Shown here: positions 5,034-10,468 of the stretch, in pieces
How positions within the stretch are numbered: the first letter of the stretch is position 1
Layout of the letters: every line of letters starts with the position of its first letter
Assembly: GCA_964578485.1 (NCBI GenBank)
Contig: CAZODA010000080.1
Span: 1 to 10,468 of the forward strand
Source: CAZODA01 sp964578485
GTDB taxonomy: Bacteria > Bacteroidota > Bacteroidia > Bacteroidales > Marinilabiliaceae
Direction: 5' to 3'
Length of the DNA stretch: 10,468 nucleotides
The notes under the pieces: model-generated
Seen by the model: only the letters and a program-made list of their open reading frames with translations
Told to the model about the DNA's origin: nothing
The model's database searches: none
Program-made: the position numbers and the translations under genes

Positions 5034-7415
5034 ATGGCAACTAAACGAAAAAGAAAAACAACAAAAAAGAGTAAGAAAAAATCAATTAGCAAAAAATCTT
5101 CCTTACAAAAGCATTTTAAAAATTCTAAATTTAAATTTATAAGCGGTCTGATTATTATTGCCTTTGCATTTTTCCTATCTATAGCATTCATTTCATTTTT
5201 TTCGACAGGTTATGCCGATCAAAGTAAATTTGATATTCCATTATGGGAACTATTTAAAAGTTCTGAGATAAAAGTTGAAAACATTACCGGGAAATCAGGT
5301 GCCTATCTTGCTGACTTGCTTATTAACAGGGGATTTGGCATTGCTTCATTTTCAATTATTTTTCTTCTTTTCATTACAGGTTTCAGACTCTTGGGCGCAA
5401 GAATACTGCCTTTAAGAAAAAGTTTTTTTCATGCAGCCCTTATTAGTATATGGCTTTCTATCAGCTTGGGATTTTTCTTTATGAATTCATTAAGCGACAA
5501 ATACTTATTGCTTGGTGGCAGACATGGATATTTTGTGAGTACCTGGCTGCAAGCTTCGATAGGATGGATAGGAACATTGATTCTTATAATTCTTACTGTG
5601 TTAATTTATATAAGCATAAACTTCGATCCTTTTATATTGAATATGAAAAAATCAATTAAATTCAAGCGATCACAAGTAAAAGAAGAAGTTGAGCTTAAAG
5701 AAGAAGTTGAATCCGAACCGGTGTTTTCTACCGACTCAATTTATACCGGTGATAATATAGAAGTTGAAACACCGAAACCGCAAACAGCGAAAAAAGAAAG
5801 AAAATTTAAAACAAGTCCTGATGATCAACCCGAAAGTCATCTTGAACTTAAAATTGAAAAGGCAGCAAATGAAGAGATACTCCTTAATGCTGAAAATAAA
5901 CCCCTTGGAGATTATGACCCCACCTTGGATCTCTCATCATATAAAATGCCAACTTTTGATCTTTTAGAAAATCATCAGCACGGTCAAGTGGAAGTATTGG
6001 AAGATGAACTGATCTTCAACAAAAATAAAATCGTAAAAACACTTGAAGATTATAAAATCAAAATTAAAAGTATTAAAGCAACTGTAGGTCCAACAGTTAC
6101 CCTATACGAAATTGTTCCTATGCCGGGAGTGAGAATATCAAGAATAAAAAATTTAGAAGATGATATAGCACTTTCCTTATCTGCTCTCGGTATCCGCATT
6201 ATAGCTCCAATACCGGGTAAAGGAACCATAGGAATTGAAGTTCCAAACAGAGAATCTATAATAGTTTCTATGAAATCTATTATCACTTCAAGAAAATTTC
6301 AAAATGCAAAATTTGAACTTCCGGTAGCCCTTGGAAAAACAATATCAAATGAAACTTTTGTGTTCGATCTCACAAAAGCACCACACCTTCTTGTGGCAGG
6401 AGCAACAGGACAAGGTAAATCGGTAGGACTAAATGCTATAATTACTTCATTATTATATAAAAAACATCCATCACAGATTAAATTTGTATTAGTTGACCCC
6501 AAAAAAGTTGAACTAAATATTTATAGTAAAATTGAAAATCACTTCCTTGCAAAATTACCCGATGAGGAAGATCCTATAATTACTGATGTGCAAAGGGTAG
6601 TAAATACACTACATTCACTTACTATAGAAATGGAAAATCGTTATGATTTACTTAAAAAAGCGCATACCAGAAATATTAAGGAATACAATCATAAATTTAT
6701 TAAACGCGTTCTTAACCCCGAAAAAGGACATCAATTCCTCCCATATATCATTGTCGTCATTGATGAATTTGCCGACCTGATAATGACCGTAGGAAAGGAA
6801 GTGGAACTGCCAATTGCACGAATCGCACAGCTTGCAAGAGCAGTCGGAATACACATGATCATTGCAACACAACGCCCCTCAACAAATATTATAACAGGAG
6901 TTATTAAAGCTAATTTCCCCACCCGTATTGCTTTTAAAGTGGCTTCTATGATAGACAGCAGAACCATCTTAGATTCACCGGGTGCAAACCAATTGATAGG
7001 ACGCGGAGATATGCTTATTTCCTTTGGCAGCGATCTTATAAGGGTGCAATGTGCCTTTGTTGATACTCCGGAAGTTGAAAGGATCAATGACTTTATAGGC
7101 AATCAAAAAGGCTATCCCACCGCTCACCTCCTACCCGAATATGAAGGTGATAGCTCTGAACCCGGGCCCGGCGAAATTGACCTGTCAAAGCGTGATCCCA
7201 TGTTCGAAGATGCTGCAAGAATTGTAGTAGCCAACCAATCAGGATCAACATCTCTTATTCAACGCAGATTTTCAATAGGATATAATAGGGCGGGAAGAAT
7301 TATTGACCAATTGGAGGCAGCAGGAATTGTTGGGGGCTTTGAAGGAAGCAAAGCGAGACAGGTGCTGGTGGCTGATGAATTTGAATTAGAAAGAATTTTT
7401 GAAACCCTGGGCTAA
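5034..7415 (+). CDS. ftsK: DNA translocase FtsK
   Basis: The 793-residue protein is a complete FtsK/SpoIIIE translocase, which pumps DNA through the division septum and helps resolve chromosome dimers. A very basic N-terminus (2-34, mostly K/R/S/T) precedes about four membrane segments near 35-57, 98-120, 131-151 and 174-197. A charged linker (about 205-310) follows. The motor has an N-terminal alpha domain (VGPTVTLYEI, VRISRIKNLEDDIALSLSA), Walker A GATGQGKS (456-463), Walker B IIVVIDEFADL (572-582), then IATQRPS and a conserved DSRTILDSPGANQLIGRGDML stretch split here only by name. The C-terminal gamma winged helix (about 721-793, with RRFSIGYNRAGRIIDQLEAAGIVG-type sequence) is the part that reads orienting DNA motifs and contacts XerD. 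All catalytic residues are intact and the length is usual for the phylum. AAAGGGG lies 2 bases before the ATG, too close to be an ideal ribosome site. Confidence 0.97.
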   Translation: MATKRKRKTTKKSKKKSISKKSSLQKHFKNSKFKFISGLIIIAFAFFLSIAFISFFSTGYADQSKFDIPLWELFKSSEIKVENITGKSGAYLADLLINRGFGIASFSIIFLLFITGFRLLGARILPLRKSFFHAALISIWLSISLGFFFMNSLSDKYLLLGGRHGYFVSTWLQASIGWIGTLILIILTVLIYISINFDPFILNMKKSIKFKRSQVKEEVELKEEVESEPVFSTDSIYTGDNIEVETPKPQTAKKERKFKTSPDDQPESHLELKIEKAANEEILLNAENKPLGDYDPTLDLSSYKMPTFDLLENHQHGQVEVLEDELIFNKNKIVKTLEDYKIKIKSIKATVGPTVTLYEIVPMPGVRISRIKNLEDDIALSLSALGIRIIAPIPGKGTIGIEVPNRESIIVSMKSIITSRKFQNAKFELPVALGKTISNETFVFDLTKAPHLLVAGATGQGKSVGLNAIITSLLYKKHPSQIKFVLVDPKKVELNIYSKIENHFLAKLPDEEDPIITDVQRVVNTLHSLTIEMENRYDLLKKAHTRNIKEYNHKFIKRVLNPEKGHQFLPYIIVVIDEFADLIMTVGKEVELPIARIAQLARAVGIHMIIATQRPSTNIITGVIKANFPTRIAFKVASMIDSRTILDSPGANQLIGRGDMLISFGSDLIRVQCAFVDTPEVERINDFIGNQKGYPTAHLLPEYEGDSSEPGPGEIDLSKRDPMFEDAARIVVANQSGSTSLIQRRFSIGYNRAGRIIDQLEAAGIVGGFEGSKARQVLVADEFELERIFETLG

Positions 7416-7417
7416 AT

Positions 7418-7463
7418 AATAATCATGGAACGATTATTGATATTGATCAGTAAACAATATCAA
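7418..7463 (+). repeat. Two abutting hairpins between ftsK and lolA
   Basis: AATAATC (7418-7424) pairs with GATTATT (7432-7438), and immediately after it TTGATATTG (7437-7445) pairs with CAATATCAA (7455-7463) around a 9-base loop. The two share two bases, so they would compete or stack. No U-tract follows, which argues against an intrinsic terminator; an RNA processing or stability element, or a protein-binding dyad, fits better. Confidence 0.5.
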
Positions 7464-7483
7464 CAAAAATAAGTTGTAGAACT

Positions 7484-8137
7484 ATGAGACTCATTTTTAA
7501 CATATCCATACTATTGATATTCTTTATCGTACCCGCTAAGGCACAGGATTCAGAAGTAATCCTTGCAGAAAAAATACTCGATAAAGTATCGGAAAAAACA
7601 CAAAACTATAAATCCATAGAGGCAAATTTTACTTTTACAGTAAATAACCTTCAAACACAAGAAACAGAATCCTTCGATGGAAGCATCCTTATTAAAGGGG
7701 AGAAATTTAAAATCGACCTTATGGACCTTATATCCTATAATAATGGTGAAACTTTGTGGATGTTTATTAAAGAACTAAATGAAGTTACAGTTTCTGACCC
7801 TGATATAATAGAGGAAGAAACACTTAATCCTGCTAATATATTTTCCATTTATAAAGAAGGTTTCAAATATATGCATGCAGGTACAACTTCCTTTAAGGGA
7901 AAAACTGCCGATATAATTGATCTATTCCCCGAAGATAGAAATCAGCCATTTACCAGAATAAAATTATATGTGTATAAGGATGATTTGCACTTTGCAAAAC
8001 TTGAACAGATAGGAAAAGATGGAATAAATTATACTATTGATATCCTGCAAATGAAAGTAAATGTGCCTGCCGATGACAATGTTTTTAATTTTGATCCGAA
8101 ACAATATCCAGGCATTGAAATTATCGACCTGAGATGA
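7484..8137 (+). CDS. lolA: LolA-like outer-membrane lipoprotein carrier protein
   Basis: The 217-residue product has a cleavable signal peptide (about 1-20, hydrophobic core ILLIFFIVP, cleavage after AKA before QDSEV), placing the mature protein in the periplasm. The mature part begins AEKILDKVSEKTQNYKSIEANFTFTV, then FDGSILIKGEKFKIDL (about 64-79), NNGETLWMFIKELNEVTVSDPD, and a later strand pair, which is the pattern of the LolA half-barrel that binds lipoprotein acyl chains and ferries them to the outer membrane. LolA-like proteins are divergent, so the assignment rests on pattern plus context: it directly follows ftsK (68-base gap), as lolA does in E. coli. Its stop codon overlaps the start of the transporter gene in ATGA. 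No LolB-like gene is seen, which is normal outside some Proteobacteria. An alternative is a LolA-fold protein with another envelope role. Confidence 0.85.
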   Translation: MRLIFNISILLIFFIVPAKAQDSEVILAEKILDKVSEKTQNYKSIEANFTFTVNNLQTQETESFDGSILIKGEKFKIDLMDLISYNNGETLWMFIKELNEVTVSDPDIIEEETLNPANIFSIYKEGFKYMHAGTTSFKGKTADIIDLFPEDRNQPFTRIKLYVYKDDLHFAKLEQIGKDGINYTIDILQMKVNVPADDNVFNFDPKQYPGIEIIDLR

Positions 8138-9102
8138 AGTGGTTGCTGAAGCTGGATAAATTTGTACCCCTACTATTGTTGATGATCATTATAGCAAGGT
8201 ATTTTCCTGAACCTGCTATAAGGGAAGCTACAATTAATCTCCATTTAATTGGTGATATAGGTATTACACTGATTTTTTTCTTTTATGGACTGAAACTGAA
8301 CCTCAGGAAACTAAAACAAGACCTTAGCAATTGGAAACTGCATATCGTTACACAAGTTAGTACTTTCATCATATTTCCACTTTTAGTACTCCCCTTTATT
8401 AATGTGTTAGGAAAAGACAGCCCCTATGAACTGATATGGTTGGGATTCTTTTTTATGGCAGCCCTCCCATCAACAGTATCATCGGCTGTTGTTATGATAT
8501 CAATAGCAAAAGGAAATGTGCCGGGAGGTATTTTTAATGCAAGTATATCTAGTCTGATAGGAATAATTATTACTCCCCTGTGGATGGGAATAGTAATTAG
8601 TTCGGGAAGCACAGAATTTCAAGATTTTGGATCTATCATTGTGAAACTTGTTATACAAGTGCTTATACCTGTTATTGCCGGCATAATGCTTAACCGATTT
8701 TGGGGCCAACTATACAGATCAAATATACAGTATCTGAAATATTTCGACCAGGCAGTAATACTGCTAATTGTATATCTTTCTTTTGCAGAATCATTTGCAA
8801 AAAACTTGTTTTCATCAACAGGTCTAAAAGAATTATTAATGATAATAGCAGGATGCTTGTTGCTCTTTATTATAATTTTCTTAATAATTCTGTATGTCAG
8901 CAGATTACTGAAATTTGAAAAACCTGATACAATTACAGCCCTCTTTGCAGGATCAAAAAAATCATTGGTGCATGGTACCGTTATGTCGGATATTATTTTT
9001 ACAGGATTTACCGGTGTAGGACTTATATTGCTGCCTCTAATGATTTACCATACACTACAGCTGATAATCACAGGAATTATGGCAAAAAAAATGGCCGGAT
9101 AA
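8134..9102 (+). CDS. SBF/SLC10A7-type bile acid:sodium symporter family transporter
   Basis: The 322-residue protein is almost entirely membrane-embedded, with around ten hydrophobic segments. Typical signatures are ITLIFFFYGLKLNL (49-62), the crossover region AALPSTVSSAVVMISIAKGNVP with FNASISSLIGIIITPLWMG after it, and the C-terminal AGSKKSLVHGTVMSDIIF, which resembles the SKKS motif of SLC10A7/YfeH-like members (PF13593) rather than classical bile-acid carriers. These proteins are inner-membrane secondary transporters, usually thought to be sodium-coupled; the substrate here is unknown and bile acid should not be assumed. The ATG overlaps the lolA stop by four bases (ATGA), so translation is probably coupled and the gene belongs to the ftsK-lolA operon. 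The last codons overlap the left arm and U-tract of a minus-strand terminator. Confidence 0.87.
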   Translation: MKWLLKLDKFVPLLLLMIIIARYFPEPAIREATINLHLIGDIGITLIFFFYGLKLNLRKLKQDLSNWKLHIVTQVSTFIIFPLLVLPFINVLGKDSPYELIWLGFFFMAALPSTVSSAVVMISIAKGNVPGGIFNASISSLIGIIITPLWMGIVISSGSTEFQDFGSIIVKLVIQVLIPVIAGIMLNRFWGQLYRSNIQYLKYFDQAVILLIVYLSFAESFAKNLFSSTGLKELLMIIAGCLLLFIIIFLIILYVSRLLKFEKPDTITALFAGSKKSLVHGTVMSDIIFTGFTGVGLILLPLMIYHTLQLIITGIMAKKMAG

Positions 9103-9121
9103 TCAAAGGTTTATCCGACCA
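9084..9121 (-). terminator. Intrinsic terminator of the STAS-like gene, overlapping the transporter 3' end
   Basis: Arms at 9111-9121 and 9092-9102 (11 bases) flank an 8-base loop. In minus-strand RNA all pairs form, one as a U-G wobble; in plus-strand RNA that position is a C-A mismatch. Eight U residues follow on the minus strand (9091-9084), while the plus strand has no U-tract after the hairpin. It therefore acts leftward and lies 23 bases past the stop codon of the 9144-9530 gene. Confidence 0.82.
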
Positions 9122-9143
9122 TAAAAACATCTAAAATAAATCC

Positions 9144-9530
9144 TTATTCAACTACAACAAGCGATTCTTTTAATTCTGCAAGCCAGTTAAGAGCAGAATC
9201 AACACTATCATGACAACGAACATCACGGCCGGTTAACCTTAGCACTGCATTAAAAACAATACGACGAATCCCGTCAACTCCTACTATGGCACTCTGATAG
9301 ACATGATCAGCATTTCCACTGATAAATTCAACAAATAAATCCTTAATCTCACCATTAAAATGCATGTTCTGGATATTCGCAAGATTAAACATCGATTTCA
9401 AAGCTTGTTTACGAATAAAAGTCTTACTCTCAATCATCACCTCATCAATCTCTTCTACTGTTTTTAAATCGGAGAAATCAATATAATAAATATCGACTCC
9501 CTGATGAGAAATAAATCTACACCTTTTCAT
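9144..9530 (-). CDS. Small STAS/SEC14-like protein of unknown function
   Basis: The 128-residue protein has no signal peptide or membrane segment and should be cytoplasmic. It has the alternating strand-helix order of a STAS or SpoIIAA-like fold: DIYYIDFSDLKT (13-24), a helix with EEIDEVMIESKTFIRKQ, the strand ALKSMFNLANIQN (43-55), a helix IKDLFVEFISGN, the strand AIVGVDGIRRIVFNAVLRLTGRDVRC, and a last helix SALNWLAEL. The pattern of a variant DFS motif, an L-N/D strand, AVVG-x-G-x-x-R/K and a final A-L-x-W-L resembles the family labelled STAS/SEC14 domain-containing in several phyla. I do not recognise a known function, and no serine obviously equivalent to the anti-sigma antagonist phosphoserine is evident. 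The gene stands alone, convergent with the transporter and divergent from the reductase gene. No clear promoter was found. Confidence 0.7.
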   Translation of the reverse strand: MKRCRFISHQGVDIYYIDFSDLKTVEEIDEVMIESKTFIRKQALKSMFNLANIQNMHFNGEIKDLFVEFISGNADHVYQSAIVGVDGIRRIVFNAVLRLTGRDVRCHDSVDSALNWLAELKESLVVVE

Positions 9531-9568
9531 AAGTTTGAATTTTTGGATAAATAATTACTTTATTAACT

Positions 9569-9576
9569 TAATTTTG
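9569..9576 (+). promoter_or_regulatory. Weak candidate -7 element for the FNR-like gene
   Basis: TAATTTTG is an exact TAnnTTTG match 98 bases before the ATG at 9674. The nearest TTTG upstream (9542-9545) is 23 bases away, longer than the usual 19, so the promoter is doubtful. Confidence 0.3.
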
Positions 9577-9673
9577 TATAAAAATTAAACCGCCTTACTC
9601 TACGAATTAAAAAATATTTTGTTACATAGATAAGAAAAATCTCAAGTGCTATATTATCTAAGACCCTCAAACT

Positions 9674-10339
9674 ATGGTCAATTCGGACACTACTAAACAT
9701 AAAATAATACTTGTAAAAAAAATCACTGAGGATGTTTTTATTCTGAGAATGGAAAGGAATAAATTAAAATTTAAAGCCGGCCAACATATAAATGTCGGAC
9801 CCGAAAATTCCGGATATACAAGGGAGTATTCGATATATAGCGGTGAAAATGACCCTTATATAGAAATACTGATAAAGGAAATTCCTGATGGTTTTATCTC
9901 ACCCAAGTTGTGCAAAATGAAAGCAGGAGAATATGTGCAAGTCGAAGCGCCCTTTGGATATTTCCAACTGCCGGAAAATTTAAAAGAAGAAAAATTCCTA
10001 TTTGTAGCTACAGGTACGGGAATTGCACCCTACAACAGCTTTATCAAAAGCTTCACTATGCTCGATTATACAATTATTCATGGAATTCCCAAGCGCTCAC
10101 AAGCTCTCTATAATAATTATTATAATAAAGAAAAATATATTATTTGCACTTCACAAGAACAAAACAATCTGCCTAACAGCTTCAATGGAAGAGTTACAAA
10201 ATGGATAAAAAATCATCCACTTAACGATTATACAAAATTCTATCTCTGCGGAAACCGCAATATGATAAATGATAGCTTTGAAATACTAAAAGATAAAAAT
10301 ATTCCACCCGAAAATATCTTAGTCGAAGCATATTTTTAA
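9674..10339 (+). CDS. Ferredoxin-NADP reductase-like FAD oxidoreductase
   Basis: The 221-residue protein has the two-domain FNR layout. The flavin-binding barrel (about 1-100) contains GQHINV (36-41), the FAD motif REYSIYS (50-56, the RxYS signature) and the phosphate-contacting GFIS region (73-76). The pyridine-nucleotide domain has GTGIAP (114-119), IHGIPKRS (135-142), CGNRNMI (192-198, the usual C-G-N/P loop), and ends in an aromatic residue (VEAYF) that in this family stacks on the flavin. It should move electrons between NAD(P)H and ferredoxin, flavodoxin or another acceptor. It lacks an iron-sulfur domain and is shorter than typical bacterial Fpr (about 250). No partner gene is adjacent, so the acceptor is unknown; a role in anabolic redox or stress repair is only a guess. 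The ATG shows no Shine-Dalgarno sequence. Confidence 0.87.
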   Translation: MVNSDTTKHKIILVKKITEDVFILRMERNKLKFKAGQHINVGPENSGYTREYSIYSGENDPYIEILIKEIPDGFISPKLCKMKAGEYVQVEAPFGYFQLPENLKEEKFLFVATGTGIAPYNSFIKSFTMLDYTIIHGIPKRSQALYNNYYNKEKYIICTSQEQNNLPNSFNGRVTKWIKNHPLNDYTKFYLCGNRNMINDSFEILKDKNIPPENILVEAYF

Positions 10340-10355
10340 TTGGCAGAAATCAATG

Positions 10356-10383
10356 AACAGTCATCAGTAAACAGTAAATGAGT
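10356..10383. repeat. Degenerate 7-base tandem repeat
   Basis: Four consecutive heptamers read AACAGTC, ATCAGTA, AACAGTA and AATGAGT. The first three agree closely with AWCAGTA and the fourth is degraded. They lie 17 bases past the reductase stop codon and directly lead to the octamer array. Confidence 0.5.
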
Positions 10384-10397
10384 TAATTAGTAGATGT

Positions 10398-10468
10398 GAT
10401 GATGTGATGATGCGATGATGTGATGATGTGATGATGTGATGATGTGATGATGTGATGATGTGATGATG
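10398..10468. repeat. 8-base tandem repeat (GATGATGT), running off the window
   Basis: Eight complete units of 8 bases begin at 10398, 10406, 10414, 10422, 10430, 10438, 10446 and 10454, and a ninth is cut by the window edge after 7 bases. All are identical except the second, which ends in C. A decayed unit precedes the array at 10390-10397. The plus strand has stops in every frame, while the minus strand (repeating ACATCATC) is open in all three frames. Confidence 0.95.

Noticed and set aside
6731..7102. Minus-strand open frame of 123 codons inside ftsK
   Set aside because: It is opposite the conserved motor domain of FtsK; its sequence is the by-product of that coding sequence and shows no recognisable motif.
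9910..10208. Two overlapping plus-strand frames inside the FNR-like gene
   Set aside because: They are out-of-frame shadows of a gene with clear FAD and NAD(P) motifs.
10390..10468. The GATGATGT array considered as a CRISPR array
   Set aside because: Units are 8 bases with no spacers between them; it is a simple tandem repeat.

Overview
The window looks like chromosomal DNA from a member of the Bacteroidota. The evidence is AT-rich sequence, start codons mostly without Shine-Dalgarno sequences, several upstream regions carrying the TAnnTTTG -7 element typical of this phylum, a LytTR regulator, and FtsK, LolA-like and GLPGLI-like proteins of the sort common there. Order or genus cannot be fixed from what is visible. 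All calls rest on reading motifs and protein families by eye; no database search was possible.

Left part (1-3739), all on the minus strand: the N-terminal part of a LysE/RhtB-type exporter cut by the window edge; an orphan LytTR response regulator with no kinase beside it; a TrmH-type tRNA 2'-O-methyltransferase; an HU DNA-binding protein with a textbook promoter and its own intrinsic terminator; and ammonia-dependent asparagine synthetase AsnA. A 425-base divergent intergenic region (3740-4164) follows, with a long perfect palindrome in the asnA leader and a probable promoter for the rightward gene.

Middle part (4165-9102), all on the plus strand: a secreted GLPGLI-like putative lipoprotein, then a likely operon of ftsK (chromosome segregation at division), a lolA-like periplasmic lipoprotein carrier, and an SLC10A7/SBF-type membrane transporter whose start overlaps the lolA stop by 4 bases. 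The ftsK-lolA order is the same as in E. coli. Two dyads lie around the ftsK promoter region, and a strong hairpin lies between ftsK and lolA.

Right part (9103-10468): a minus-strand small protein resembling the STAS/SEC14-like family, ending at a minus-strand terminator that reaches into the 3' end of the transporter gene; then a plus-strand stand-alone FNR-like flavin oxidoreductase. The window ends inside an 8-base tandem repeat (GATGATGT) preceded by a degenerate 7-base repeat.

Most of the window is ordinary housekeeping content. I see no mobile element, CRISPR array, tRNA, rRNA or defence system. The points most worth a second look are the octanucleotide array, the regulatory dyads, the arrangement of the HU terminator directly against the trmH start, and the three poorly defined proteins (GLPGLI-like, STAS/SEC14-like and the lone FNR-like reductase).
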